From CAZHHH01 sp052400685 (GTDB taxonomy: Bacteria; Bacteroidota; Bacteroidia; Bacteroidales; Marinilabiliaceae): 64,000 nucleotides of DNA. The first letter of the stretch is position 1; every line of letters starts with the position of its first letter. Made by a program: the position numbers and the translations under genes. Of this stretch, positions 26,240 through 35,672 are shown in pieces. The stretch lies in NCBI GenBank assembly GCA_052400685.1, contig JBQTGJ010000001.1, one strand, 5' to 3'. The notes under the pieces were generated by a model. That model saw nothing but the letters and a program-made list of their open reading frames with translations, was not told the DNA's origin and did not search any database.

Positions 26240-26961
26240 TATAATTCCTTAATAAGTTGTTTTTTATAAAGTTGAATGGTTCGTTCAAGTCCCATATATA
26301 GAGCGTCGGCAATAAGTGCATGCCCTATGGATACTTCTTTCAGAAAAGGTATGTTTTCATTGAAGTATTTCAGGTTTTCGAGACTTAAATCGTGACCTGC
26401 ATTTATTTTCAGACCCAGCTTGTTAGCCAGATTGGCCGCTGCAACAAACGGGGCAATTGCTTTTGCCGGGTCGTTCGGGAAATGAGTAGCATAGGGTTCT
26501 GTGTATAGTTCTATTCTGTCGGTACCTGTTGTAACAGCATTTTCAATAAAGTCTGATGTTGTATCAACGAATATTGAGGTCCGGATGCCGGCTTCCTTTA
26601 GTTCAGCAATGACTTCTTTCAAAAATGACTGATGGTTGATGGTGTCCCAACCGGCATTGGAGGTGATGGCTTCCGGGGGATCGGGAACCAGCGTCACCTG
26701 ATGGGGCTTTACTTCTTTCACTAATGCTATAAATTCGTCAGATGGATATCCTTCGATATTAAATTCGGTGGTTATAACTTTACGGATATCGTAGACATCC
26801 TGGTGTCTGATATGGCGCTCATCGGGTCGTGGATGAACAGTAACACCTTCCCCGCCGAAGGCTTGAACATCAATGGCTGCTTTTACAACATTGGGTATAT
26901 TTCCACCACGGGCATTGCGTAATGTGGCTATTTTGTTTATGTTAACACTTAGTTTTGTCAT
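26239..26961 (-). CDS. pdxJ: Pyridoxine 5'-phosphate synthase
   Basis: 240 residues, normal length. It condenses 1-deoxyxylulose 5-phosphate with 3-amino-2-oxopropyl phosphate to give PNP in the DXP-dependent vitamin B6 route. Recognisable motifs: LSVNINKIATLRNARGG, EGVTVHPRPDERHI, QVTLVPD, ELYTEPYA, INAGHDLSLENL, and EVSIGHALIADAL. First of a short minus-strand pair with the hydrolase, and divergent from the CBS-domain gene. Confidence 0.96.
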   Translation of the reverse strand: MTKLSVNINKIATLRNARGGNIPNVVKAAIDVQAFGGEGVTVHPRPDERHIRHQDVYDIRKVITTEFNIEGYPSDEFIALVKEVKPHQVTLVPDPPEAITSNAGWDTINHQSFLKEVIAELKEAGIRTSIFVDTTSDFIENAVTTGTDRIELYTEPYATHFPNDPAKAIAPFVAAANLANKLGLKINAGHDLSLENLKYFNENIPFLKEVSIGHALIADALYMGLERTIQLYKKQLIKEL

Positions 26962-27104
26962 CCTTGATAATGTTTAGCACGAAGTTTGTTGTTTAAAACC
27001 AAATAAAGGTCTATATTGTTTAGTATGATAAACACCGAATGGTTTAATAAACCTTTTAATTAGGCCTTCAAAGTTACTAAGTATTCTTAATATCCGTCGA
27101 ATAT

Positions 27105-27770
27105 ATGTTGGCAAAAGATTTAATTTCAGATATTATTCCCGCGTTAAAAACTTCCGATACAGGTTTGGACGTAATTAACTGGATGGAGGCTTTTCGGGTG
27201 TCGCATCTGCCCATCGTAAATAATCGTGTTTTTTTGGGATTAATTGCTGACATTGATATATACGACCTGAATTTGGCTAATGAGCCGCTGGGCAATCATC
27301 GTTTGTCGTTGATGAAACCTTATGTCATGGAATATCAGCATATTTATGATGTGATCGAAATTGTGGCAAGGCTGAAGTTGAGCCTGGTACCAGTGTTGGA
27401 TGTTGAGCAGGAATATCTGGGTGTTATTACTCAGCAGGATTTAATTCATCGTTTTAGTGAGTTGATAGCCGCCCATACGCCTGGCGGAATTTTGCAGATA
27501 GAGGTGGGGCCTCGTGATTATACACTTTCTGAAATAGCCCGTATTGTTGAAGATTCTGATAGTAAAATACTTAGTTTGTATGTCAATCAGGATTCATCTC
27601 AGGAAACACTTTTTATAACCATTAAACTTAACAGAACTGATTTGGCACCTATAGTCAGTGCTTTTGAACGGTATGGCTATAAAATAAGAGCGCATTATGG
27701 TAGCGAAGAAGAGATCGATGAGGTTGCTGTGAAGAATTATGAATCATTGATTCGTTATCTAAGTGTTTAA
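27105..27770 (+). CDS. CBS-domain pair protein with C-terminal ACT-like region
   Basis: 221 residues. Two CBS motifs occupy about 1-130 (MLAKDLISDIIPALKTSDTG... and MKPYVMEYQHIYDVIEIVARL...LGVITQQDLI), the usual adenine-nucleotide sensor pair. The last ~85 residues (PRDYTLSEIARIVEDSDSKIL) resemble an ACT-like fold. No enzyme domain is attached, so it is probably a small regulator. It is followed after 24 bases by the POTRA/barrel gene and then nadK, a neighbourhood I associate with Bacteroidota. Its partner is not evident from sequence. Confidence 0.85.
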   Translation: MLAKDLISDIIPALKTSDTGLDVINWMEAFRVSHLPIVNNRVFLGLIADIDIYDLNLANEPLGNHRLSLMKPYVMEYQHIYDVIEIVARLKLSLVPVLDVEQEYLGVITQQDLIHRFSELIAAHTPGGILQIEVGPRDYTLSEIARIVEDSDSKILSLYVNQDSSQETLFITIKLNRTDLAPIVSAFERYGYKIRAHYGSEEEIDEVAVKNYESLIRYLSV

Positions 27771-27794
27771 GGGTATGGGAGGAGAGGGGTAATT

Positions 27795-29201
27795 ATGAGA
27801 ATGCTGTTGATAAACCTCTGTTTATTATTGTGCTGTAATGTATTGGCCATTAGTGCTGAAGAACCAGATGTGCCGCTGGTTAATCCTCGGATGGTCGGTG
27901 AAATTATGGTTTCAGGGAATTACCGAACTCATCGATCCGTCATCGTGGCTGAGCTTTTGTTTCATGAAGGCGATCTTATTGAAATGGTTGATCTTCCTGA
28001 TTTAATTGAACGAAGTCGTGAGAATATTCAGAATACGTCTCTTTTTAATATCGTTAAAATTGATTGGTCATTTCCTGATATTAATACCGTTAATATTTTT
28101 ATTGTTGTTGAGGAGCGATGGTATATTTGGGCTTTCCCGCTATTCGAGGCTGAGGGACGTAATTTTGCCGATTTCTTGAGAACCAACGACGGTGATAATT
28201 TTAATTATGGCCTTTATTTGAAACATGACAATTTCAGGGGACGGCACGAGCTGTTGAAGCTCAGATTTATAACAGGCTACCGAACTCAGGCAATTCTTGA
28301 TTATCAAAATCCGGCTTTAAATCATAAGTCGGGATGGGGTGCCAAGATGGTGTGGTATATGTTTGATAAAATGGCTTATCAAACATCTGATGATAAGCAG
28401 TTGTTTATCAAACAGTCGGGTGATCAGCTGCTTCGTGAAATGTCGTTCCATTTATCGTATTCATATCGACATCATCACGATTTTTATCATAATATTATGT
28501 TGTCTTATTTTGATGTGGTTGCGGCTGATACTTTATTGGCCCTTAATCCGGGTTATTTGCCTGGTGGCAATACCACGTCGCGAACGCTTGAGTTTTCTTA
28601 TACTTACGAATTTGATCGTCGTGATTCAAAGGTTTATCCGCTCAATGGCTTATATGCGCAGCTGGTATTTGCGCGTAGAGGAATGGTCGTGGATTCGATT
28701 TCAGACTGGACCGGTTTCTTTCAGGCTGAGTTGCTCTTGTCGTGGCAGAAACAGTTGTTGAATAGATGGTATGGGAAATCGGATCTGAAAATTTCTTTGA
28801 TTGACAAACCAGACGTCCCTTATTTTTATCAAACCGGATTGGGCTATCATGAATATCTAAATGGTTTTGAATATCGCGTAATTGACGGTGCTACCTATGG
28901 GGCTTTGAAAAATAAATTAATTTTTGAGTTGTTGCCACGCCGAGATGTGGTTTGGAAGCGGATGCCGTTAAAACAGTTCTCGCGTATTCATTACGCCTTA
29001 TATCTGAAGTTTAATTTTGATGCAGGGTATGTTATCAATACTAATGAGTTTGATAATAATTATATGGCTAACTCCGTTTTGTTCGGTTATGGTCCCGGCC
29101 TCGATCTTGTTACCATTTACGATCAGGTGTGGGGTTTTAATTATAGTTTTAATAACTTTGGCGATCAGGGCTTTTTCCTGCACTTTAATCTGGTGCTTTA
29201 A
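27795..29201 (+). CDS. POTRA-domain outer-membrane beta-barrel protein (Omp85/TamA-like)
   Basis: 468 residues with a signal peptide (MRMLLINLCLLLCCNVLAISA). A POTRA-like domain follows (GEIMVSGNYRTHRSVIVAELLFHEGD, about 35-105), with NTSLFNIVKIDW as the second helix/strand. The rest is an aromatic-rich barrel ending in FFLHFNLVL, with a terminal hydrophobic residue suitable for BAM insertion. It is much shorter than BamA (one POTRA instead of about five) and not the same gene as the BamA at 31952. Family role would be outer-membrane protein insertion or secretion; the specific client is unknown. A purine-rich GGAGAGGGG lies 8 bases before the ATG. Confidence 0.8.
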   Translation: MRMLLINLCLLLCCNVLAISAEEPDVPLVNPRMVGEIMVSGNYRTHRSVIVAELLFHEGDLIEMVDLPDLIERSRENIQNTSLFNIVKIDWSFPDINTVNIFIVVEERWYIWAFPLFEAEGRNFADFLRTNDGDNFNYGLYLKHDNFRGRHELLKLRFITGYRTQAILDYQNPALNHKSGWGAKMVWYMFDKMAYQTSDDKQLFIKQSGDQLLREMSFHLSYSYRHHHDFYHNIMLSYFDVVAADTLLALNPGYLPGGNTTSRTLEFSYTYEFDRRDSKVYPLNGLYAQLVFARRGMVVDSISDWTGFFQAELLLSWQKQLLNRWYGKSDLKISLIDKPDVPYFYQTGLGYHEYLNGFEYRVIDGATYGALKNKLIFELLPRRDVVWKRMPLKQFSRIHYALYLKFNFDAGYVINTNEFDNNYMANSVLFGYGPGLDLVTIYDQVWGFNYSFNNFGDQGFFLHFNLVL

Positions 29202-29240
29202 TCATGTCTATTTGTAAAAGTATTGGTTTTTATGTATTGC

Positions 29241-29375
29241 TTGTTCATAATGTCAGGGGTTTGAGCCAGTGAGCTCCAAATCAATTTTCTCGAAGCTTGA
29301 AAAACGAGAGTTTACTGGTGTCGATGACCTTTTTTGAAGGCAAGTGTAACATAGAAGCTGGCCTTTGTTTGTAGA
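29241..29375 (+). repeat. Dispersed intergenic repeat, copy C
   Basis: About 135 bases, from TTGTTCATAATGTC to GGCCTTTGTTTGTAGAC. It keeps CGAAGCTTGAAAAACGAGAGTTTACTGGTG and AAGTGTAACATAGAAGCTGG. It fills most of the 318-base gap between the POTRA/barrel gene and nadK. Confidence 0.7.
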
Positions 29376-29519
29376 CAATATGTGTATGACATATAGAGTC
29401 TGGCATTCGATGCTTAAAGTAGCTGTTACAGGTGGTATTTCATGATTTATTTGTAAAATGGTTTTACATTTTTGAATGTGCCGGTTTTAATATTATTCTT
29501 ATTATATATCCATAGTTGT

Positions 29520-30398
29520 ATGAAGATTGTCGTTTTTGGGAAACAGTTTGGGCCTGGTTTTTATGATAAGTGTGCTTTGCTGTTCAAATATTTGAACGAA
29601 AGCGGGGCAGAGGTAATTGTTTTTGAGCCATTTGCCCGTTTTTTGTCTGAAACAGCACATATCGAATCATATGCCAGTAAAACGTTTTCTTCTTATAACG
29701 ATTTGCCCAATTGTAACATGCTTTTTAGTGTGGGAGGAGATGGAACTTTTTTGGATGCCATAACTATGGTGCGTAATCGTGATATTCCTTTGGTAGGAAT
29801 TAATAGTGGACGTCTTGGTTTTTTGGCCGATATAGGGATGGGCGATTTACCCAAAGCTATTGACGAAATTCTTGAGGGGCGTTTTGGCATTCGGGAACTT
29901 AATTTACTTCAGCTTTCGGCATCGACTAATTGTTTTGGTGATATTAATTTTGCGCTTAATGAGTTGGCCATTCATAAGCGTGATAGCTCATCAATGATAA
30001 CTGTTCATACTTTTTTGGATGGCGAATTTCTTAACTCGTATTGGTCTGATGGTTTAATTGTTTCAACACCAACCGGGTCAACGGCATACTCATTAAGTGT
30101 GGGCGGTCCGATATTGCTCCCTTCGGCCAAAGATTTTATAATTACCCCAATTGCGCCACATAATTTAACGGTTCGTCCTCTTGTAGTTCCAAATACGGCC
30201 GAAATTTCTTTAAAGGTAGAAGGGCGGGGTGGAAAGTTCTTGGCTTCACTTGACTCACGCAGCTGCATCCTTGATGATGCCGTTGAACTCAAAGTTCGGA
30301 AAGCGGACTTTACGGTTTCTGTTGTCGAGCGCATTGGTCAGTCGTTTTATTCTACGCTCCGAAATAAATTGATGTGGGGCGCCGATAAAAGAAATTAA
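29520..30398 (+). CDS. nadK: NAD kinase
   Basis: 292 residues from ATG 29520; an upstream in-frame extension to 29472 is hydrophobic and unlike the family. It phosphorylates NAD to NADP. The GGDGTFLDA motif (72-80) is the nucleotide site. The NE segment (NELAIHKRDSSS), SDGLIVSTPTGSTAYSLSVGGPI and PHNLTVRPLVVP are standard. It heads the nadK-porG-uppS-bamA run. Confidence 0.96.
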   Translation: MKIVVFGKQFGPGFYDKCALLFKYLNESGAEVIVFEPFARFLSETAHIESYASKTFSSYNDLPNCNMLFSVGGDGTFLDAITMVRNRDIPLVGINSGRLGFLADIGMGDLPKAIDEILEGRFGIRELNLLQLSASTNCFGDINFALNELAIHKRDSSSMITVHTFLDGEFLNSYWSDGLIVSTPTGSTAYSLSVGGPILLPSAKDFIITPIAPHNLTVRPLVVPNTAEISLKVEGRGGKFLASLDSRSCILDDAVELKVRKADFTVSVVERIGQSFYSTLRNKLMWGADKRN

Positions 30399-30453
30399 AC
30401 TAATTACAATAATTATAAAGGGATATCGTTTATTTAGGAAAGCTTTTTTTAAT

Positions 30454-31179
30454 ATGAGAAAACCAATTTTTCGTTTTTTCTTTTTGTTGGTTTTCCTGAT
30501 TCTTTTCGCAGGAATCGAGGCTCAGACCAAACTGACTGCTGGGCCGGTTGTAGGAGTTGGATGGTATAATGGAGATTTAAACAATTCCAGACAATTTTAC
30601 CAGATGCATCCTTCATTTGGGGTTTTATTTCGTTATGCTATAAAGGATCGAATTGCCTTTCGTGCGCAGGCTTCCTTCATGGAGCTTAGTGGGGATTATC
30701 AGTATAAAAACTATTATTTTCCCAATTCATCAGGAAGTAGCTATCACTTTGAGCGTTCAATTGGTGATTTGGTGGGGTTGATGGAAATAAATATGTTTTC
30801 TTTTGATCATCCTTTTAGCCAGAATGCTCGTTTTACACCTTTTTTAACCTTCGGTTTGGGCACTACCATCTATAAAAGGTATGAAGAAGAAAATGGTAAG
30901 GGCACTGAAAAACCGACTTTTGTATTATCTTTGCCATTCGGAGCGGGTGTGAAATGGAAGGTGAGCCCTTGGGTTCAGGTGGGAGCAGATTGGACATTCA
31001 GAAAGACTTTTGTCGATGATCTGGATATGATGGGTATTAGTGATTCAATTAATCCTGCCGACCCTTATCATTATAATATTTCCTCGTCCATTCACAACAA
31101 TGATTGGTATTCGGTCATTGGAGTTTATGTAACTTTTCGCATCTTTTCCACCGGCGATAAATGTTTTGATGGGTTTTAA
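30454..31179 (+). CDS. porG: Type IX secretion system protein PorG-like (DUF6089 family)
   Basis: 241 residues with a clear signal peptide (FRFFFLLVFLILFAGIEAQ). The rest is a small outer-membrane beta barrel starting with KLTAGPVVGVGWYNGDLN and ending with a short cysteine-containing tail (FRIFSTGDKCFDGF). Size, the YNGDLN-type N-terminus and the position between nadK and uppS/bamA match PorG, an outer-membrane component associated with the PorK/PorN ring of the type IX system. The identification rests on neighbourhood and overall look rather than on a catalytic motif. The protease at 18950 carries the matching type IX sorting domain. Confidence 0.8.
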   Translation: MRKPIFRFFFLLVFLILFAGIEAQTKLTAGPVVGVGWYNGDLNNSRQFYQMHPSFGVLFRYAIKDRIAFRAQASFMELSGDYQYKNYYFPNSSGSSYHFERSIGDLVGLMEINMFSFDHPFSQNARFTPFLTFGLGTTIYKRYEEENGKGTEKPTFVLSLPFGAGVKWKVSPWVQVGADWTFRKTFVDDLDMMGISDSINPADPYHYNISSSIHNNDWYSVIGVYVTFRIFSTGDKCFDGF

Positions 31180-31199
31180 AGCAAGTGTTATTACAAAGT

Positions 31200-31949
31200 A
31201 TGTCAGTTAAAAGTCAGTTACTTAAGGATCGGTTACCTCGTCATGTTGCTATAATAATGGATGGAAATGGCAGGTGGGCAAAAAAACGGGGTAATATGCG
31301 GATATTTGGGCACCGAAATGGCGTTAAAGCTGTTCGTGCTGTTACCGAAGCTTCTGCCGAATTAGGAATTGATTATCTGACGCTTTATGCTTTTTCTACC
31401 GAAAACTGGAGCCGTCCCAAAAGTGAAGTTGATGCATTAATGTCTCTTTTGGTTTCAACGATTTCTGATGAAACCAAAACCCTTATGAAAAATAATGTGC
31501 AATTGCGAACGATTGGTAATGTTGAAACTTTGCCGCAGGATGTTCGTGACAAACTTCAGACTTGCATTATTCAAACTTCAAATAATACAGGGTTGACACT
31601 TGTTTTGGCACTTAGTTACAGTTCCCGATGGGAAATATCGAAGGCAGTTAAAGGTATTGCCGCCGATGTTAAGGCCGGGAAGGTCGCTATTGAACAAATT
31701 AATGATGATTTGTTTGTGAGTTATCTTGAGACCAAAAACATCCCCGATCCGGAATTGTTAATCCGTACCAGCGGCGAGTTACGTATCAGTAATTTCCTGC
31801 TTTGGCAAATAGCTTATTCAGAATTATATTTCTCCGACGTTTTATGGCCCGATTTTGGTAAAGAAGATTTCTATCATGCACTTCTTGATTTTCAGAAGCG
31901 CGAAAGGAGATTTGGAAAAACCAGTGACCAGTTAATTTTAAACAAGTAA
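31200..31949 (+). CDS. uppS: Isoprenyl (undecaprenyl) diphosphate synthase
   Basis: 249 residues from ATG 31200 (a few in-frame codons lie upstream, including an alternative TTG at 31185). It makes the C55 lipid carrier for peptidoglycan and O-antigen by adding isopentenyl units. The cis-prenyltransferase signature HVAIIMDGNGRWAKKRG holds Asp21. Others are GHRNGVKAV, LTLYAFSTENWSRP, and ISNFLLWQIAYSELYF with SYSSRWEI. It stops two bases before the bamA ATG, so translation is probably coupled. Confidence 0.96.
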   Translation: MSVKSQLLKDRLPRHVAIIMDGNGRWAKKRGNMRIFGHRNGVKAVRAVTEASAELGIDYLTLYAFSTENWSRPKSEVDALMSLLVSTISDETKTLMKNNVQLRTIGNVETLPQDVRDKLQTCIIQTSNNTGLTLVLALSYSSRWEISKAVKGIAADVKAGKVAIEQINDDLFVSYLETKNIPDPELLIRTSGELRISNFLLWQIAYSELYFSDVLWPDFGKEDFYHALLDFQKRERRFGKTSDQLILNK

Positions 31950-31951
31950 AG

Positions 31952-34540
31952 ATGTTGAAACGCATTTTCCCGGTTGTAATATCGCTTTTATTATTTATAA
32001 CTTCAATTAAGGGACAAACCAATTCAGCCGAGTTTTCGTATTCGGGTAAACCAAGAACCTATGAAATTGCTGCCATTGAGGTAATCGGTGATTTGAATAA
32101 TGACCCTAAAATTTTGGCCAACTTATCTGGTCTCAAAGTCGGACAATCAATTACAGTACCTGGCGATCAGATTACGGCAGCCATTAAAAAATACTGGGAT
32201 TATGGTTTGTTTTCAGATGTGAAGATATCGGCCTCCAAAATTGAGGGACAATTTATTTATTTAGAAATTTATTTGCAGGAACGACCCCGTTTGTCGGAGC
32301 TTAATTATTTTGGGTTAAAGCGGTCCGAAATTGAAGCAGTGGATGAGAAGGTGGCCATGATGAAGGGGAGTCAGGTTACTCCATATTTGGTTGAACGATC
32401 GGAACGGTTTATAAAGAATTATTTTGTTGAAAAAGGTTTTTTTAATACAGAAGTTAATATTGTTCAGCGGGATGATACATCTAAAGTAAATCATGTCTTT
32501 CTGGATGTTTATGTGGATAAGAAAGAAAAAGTTAAGGTTAATAGCTTAACTTTTATTGGTAATGAGGCTTTTTCGGATGTTAAGTTGAACCGTTTTACCA
32601 AAAAGACCAACGAAAAGGGTAAAATACGTAATTTCTTTAGAACCAAAAAGTTTGTAAAAGATAGTTATCAGGAAGATCTGAAAACTATTATCGAAAAATA
32701 TAATGAAAAAGGGTATCGTGATGCCTATGTTGTGTACGACTCTATTTCGCGAAATGATGATAATACCGTTGATGTTAAAATATCCATTGACGAAGGTCAT
32801 AAGTATTACTTTGGTAACATTACCTGGGTAGGTAATAGTTTGTATCCGGGCGAGTATCTTAGCTATTATTTACGCATTCAGAAAGGGGATGTCTTTAATC
32901 AGACTATGCTTGACGAGCGGTTGTTTACTGACGATGATGCGGTTCATAACTTATATATGAACGATGGGTATTTGTTTAGTCGGATAACTCCGGTTGATGC
33001 CCGTGTTTATAACGATACAGTCGATGTAGAGATGCGTGTATATGAGGGCGATCAGGCTACCATCAATAACGTTATTATTAAAGGTAATACGAAAACACAC
33101 GAGCACGTAATACGTCGTGAATTGCGCACTAAGCCCGGCGAATTATTCAATAAGTCGGCATTAATTCGTACTGTTCGTGAATTGGCGCAGATGGGGCATT
33201 TTGATCCTGAAAAGATTAATCCTGTTCCCATTCCAGACCCGGATAAAGGAACCGTTGATCTTGAATATAATCTGGAAGAAAAAGCCAATGACCAGATTGA
33301 GTTGTCAGGTGGCTGGGGCGGTGGCATGTTTGTTGGTTCTTTGGGCCTGAAGTTTACTAACTTTTCGGTTCGTAACTTCTTTAATAAAGAAGCCTGGCGC
33401 CCACTCCCTACTGGAGATGGTCAAACACTTTCGCTGCGCGCACAAACCAACGGACAGTATTACCAATCCTATAGTGTGAGTTTTGTTGAACCATGGCTTG
33501 GAGGTAAAAAACCAAATTCATTGAGTGTTTCTGTTTATCGTTCTATTCAGTCGGGTGTTAACAGTTCCTATTATAATAACTATAATTCATATAGTTCGTA
33601 TGGTTATGGCAGCGGTATTGGTGGTGGCTATGTTACTTCTAATGATGTAAATACCGATGAATATCTTAAAACACTGGGTATTTCAGTGGGATTGGGACGC
33701 CGATTAACCTGGCCCGATGACTTCTTTACTCTTTATACTGAGTTGAGTTACAATCAGTACGATCTTAAAAATTGGGATTATTTCTTTATGAGTGATGGTT
33801 TGTCCCACAACCTTAAGTTGAAGGTAATGTTATCACGGAATTCAATTGATAATCCATTGTATACACGTTCCGGATCTAATTTTACAGTGGGAGTGGAGCT
33901 AACGCCTCCTTATTCAGCCTTCACCGGAAAGGATTATTCTAAAATTACTGATCAGGAAGAACTTTATGAATTTGTTGAATATCATAAGTGGACCTTTAAG
34001 GGCTCAATGTTTAAACCGCTCGATACTAATAATAAATTGGTATTAATGACTAAGGTTGAAGCAGGATTTTTGGGGTATTATAACGAATATTTAAAATCTC
34101 CCTTTGAGAAGTACAATCTTGGTGGTGACGGAATGGCTGGATATAGTTATTACGGAAGTGAAACCATTGGCTTAAGAGGTTATGAAAATAATTCGCTGAC
34201 TGCCATAAATTATGTATACGATGAAGATGGTAATATTACCCGTTCAGCTTACGATGGTAATATGTATACCAAAATGACGATGGAGCTTCGATATCCTTTA
34301 ACTCTCCAGCCCTCAGCAACTGTTTATGGTTTGGTTTTTGCCGAAGCAGGTAATTCCTGGTCAGAATTTAATGATTATAATCCTTTTAATCTGAAACGTT
34401 CTGCTGGTGTTGGAGTAAGAATATTTTTGCCTATGTTTGGTCTCATGGGCATTGACTGGGGTTATGGCTTCGATGATGTTGTTAATAATCCTGGTGCTTC
34501 GGGAAGTAATTTCCATTTTGTAATGGGACAAAGCTTTTAA
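31952..34540 (+). CDS. bamA: Outer-membrane protein assembly factor BamA
   Basis: 862 residues. Signal peptide MLKRIFPVVISLLLFITSIKG. Five POTRA repeats can be followed (IAAIEVIGDLNNDPK, PRLSELNYFGLKRSE, VKVNSLTFIGNEAFSD, YYFGNITWVGNSLYPG, TINNVIIKGNTKTHEHVIRREL) to about residue 440. The 16-stranded barrel follows, with VGVRIFLPMFGLMGIDWGYGFDD near the end, a conserved closing region of BamA, and a terminal Phe (VMGQSF). It is the central insertase of outer-membrane proteins. Directly followed by three Skp-like chaperone genes, which fits a shared job. Confidence 0.95.
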   Translation: MLKRIFPVVISLLLFITSIKGQTNSAEFSYSGKPRTYEIAAIEVIGDLNNDPKILANLSGLKVGQSITVPGDQITAAIKKYWDYGLFSDVKISASKIEGQFIYLEIYLQERPRLSELNYFGLKRSEIEAVDEKVAMMKGSQVTPYLVERSERFIKNYFVEKGFFNTEVNIVQRDDTSKVNHVFLDVYVDKKEKVKVNSLTFIGNEAFSDVKLNRFTKKTNEKGKIRNFFRTKKFVKDSYQEDLKTIIEKYNEKGYRDAYVVYDSISRNDDNTVDVKISIDEGHKYYFGNITWVGNSLYPGEYLSYYLRIQKGDVFNQTMLDERLFTDDDAVHNLYMNDGYLFSRITPVDARVYNDTVDVEMRVYEGDQATINNVIIKGNTKTHEHVIRRELRTKPGELFNKSALIRTVRELAQMGHFDPEKINPVPIPDPDKGTVDLEYNLEEKANDQIELSGGWGGGMFVGSLGLKFTNFSVRNFFNKEAWRPLPTGDGQTLSLRAQTNGQYYQSYSVSFVEPWLGGKKPNSLSVSVYRSIQSGVNSSYYNNYNSYSSYGYGSGIGGGYVTSNDVNTDEYLKTLGISVGLGRRLTWPDDFFTLYTELSYNQYDLKNWDYFFMSDGLSHNLKLKVMLSRNSIDNPLYTRSGSNFTVGVELTPPYSAFTGKDYSKITDQEELYEFVEYHKWTFKGSMFKPLDTNNKLVLMTKVEAGFLGYYNEYLKSPFEKYNLGGDGMAGYSYYGSETIGLRGYENNSLTAINYVYDEDGNITRSAYDGNMYTKMTMELRYPLTLQPSATVYGLVFAEAGNSWSEFNDYNPFNLKRSAGVGVRIFLPMFGLMGIDWGYGFDDVVNNPGASGSNFHFVMGQSF

Positions 34541-34595
34541 TTAAAGTGTATCTTGTGATAGAAAAGAATAACATTTTTTAATAAAATTGGTTATT

Positions 34596-35102
34596 ATGAA
34601 AAAAACAATTATAATTTTGTTGGCTTTGATGAGCCTTCAGAGTGTCTTAATGGCTCAAAAATATGGGTTTGTTGATACTGATTATGTTTTGCGTAATATC
34701 CCTGCTTATGAGGCTGCACAAGAACAATTGAATCAGGCCTCAAAAGGTTGGCAGCAAGAAATTGAGGCTATTTATAAAGAAGTAGCAGAGTTATACAAAA
34801 CTTATCAGTCTGAAAGTGTTTTTCTTTCGGCAGAGATGAAAACAGCGCGCGAAGAAGCTATTATAGAAAAGGAGAAACAAGCTAAACAGTTGCAGAATAA
34901 GTATTTTGGCCCAGATGGGGAATTGGCTCTTCGTCGGCAAAGTTTGGTGCAGCCTATTCAGGAGCAAATTGCTGCTGTAATATCTGAGATGTCGCAGGAA
35001 GAAGGTTTGGCTGCTGTTTTTGATAAATCGTCCGGCGTTTTATATCTTGACCCGAAGCAGGATTACAGTGATAAGGTGTTGCAACGGTTAGGTTACAAGT
35101 GA
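34596..35102 (+). CDS. OmpH/Skp-family periplasmic chaperone, paralogue 1
   Basis: 168 residues from ATG 34596. Signal peptide MKKTIIILLALMSLQSVLMA, then the OmpH beginning KYGFVDTDYVLRNIPAYEAA, a long charged coiled-coil hairpin (about 35-110), and the closing beta segment (GLAAVFDKSSGVLYLDPKQDYS). It holds unfolded outer-membrane proteins in the periplasm on the way to BamA. First of three tandem copies. This one differs most at the C-terminus: it has VLYLDPKQDYSDKVLQRLGYK, where the others end in AKLGI/AKLGVN. Confidence 0.9.
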   Translation: MKKTIIILLALMSLQSVLMAQKYGFVDTDYVLRNIPAYEAAQEQLNQASKGWQQEIEAIYKEVAELYKTYQSESVFLSAEMKTAREEAIIEKEKQAKQLQNKYFGPDGELALRRQSLVQPIQEQIAAVISEMSQEEGLAAVFDKSSGVLYLDPKQDYSDKVLQRLGYK

Positions 35103-35122
35103 TAATAGTTAAATAATTGGTA

Positions 35123-35635
35123 ATGAGATTTTACAGAATTGTATTTGCAGTATTTCTGACCATTGTGTTGGTAATGCCTGCCGCAGCCCAGGACTTAAAG
35201 TTTGGACACATTAGTGTTGCTGATGTTATTTTGCTGATGCCTGAATATAAAAATATAGGCACTGTGATGGAAACAGAAACCAAAAAGTTGGAAGATCAGT
35301 TGGGCGTAATGCAGGGCGAACTTAAAAAATTGGAGACGGAGTATGAGAGTAATTATGAATCTTATACGGACCAACAACGTGCTGACAAGGAAGCTGAGTA
35401 CGGAACCATGCAACAACGCGTTCAGGAGTTTTACGCCAATGCCCAGAAATCATTACAGCAAAAACAACAAGAATTGCAAGAACCTGTTCTTGCAAAATTG
35501 AGGGAAACAATTGAATCTGTTGGTCGTGAAAACGGTTTTCTCTATATTTTCGAAGTGAACTCTGGTTTAACTTTGTATCATTCAGCTAAGAGTGTAGATG
35601 TGACCCCTTTGGTTAAAGCCAAGCTAGGTATTTAG
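35123..35635 (+). CDS. OmpH/Skp-family periplasmic chaperone, paralogue 2
   Basis: 170 residues from ATG 35123. Signal peptide ending PAAAQ, then DLKFGHISVADVILLMPEYKN, a coiled-coil arm rich in K, E and Q (about 45-125), and the closing FLYIFEVNSGLTLYHSAKSVDVTPL. Closely similar to the next gene at both ends (LKFGHI, LYHS.KSVD, VKAKLG), suggesting a local duplication. 20 bases after paralogue 1. Confidence 0.9.
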   Translation: MRFYRIVFAVFLTIVLVMPAAAQDLKFGHISVADVILLMPEYKNIGTVMETETKKLEDQLGVMQGELKKLETEYESNYESYTDQQRADKEAEYGTMQQRVQEFYANAQKSLQQKQQELQEPVLAKLRETIESVGRENGFLYIFEVNSGLTLYHSAKSVDVTPLVKAKLGI

Positions 35636-35672
35636 TAGCGGTTATTATTGTTGAATTATTAATATGCATAAT

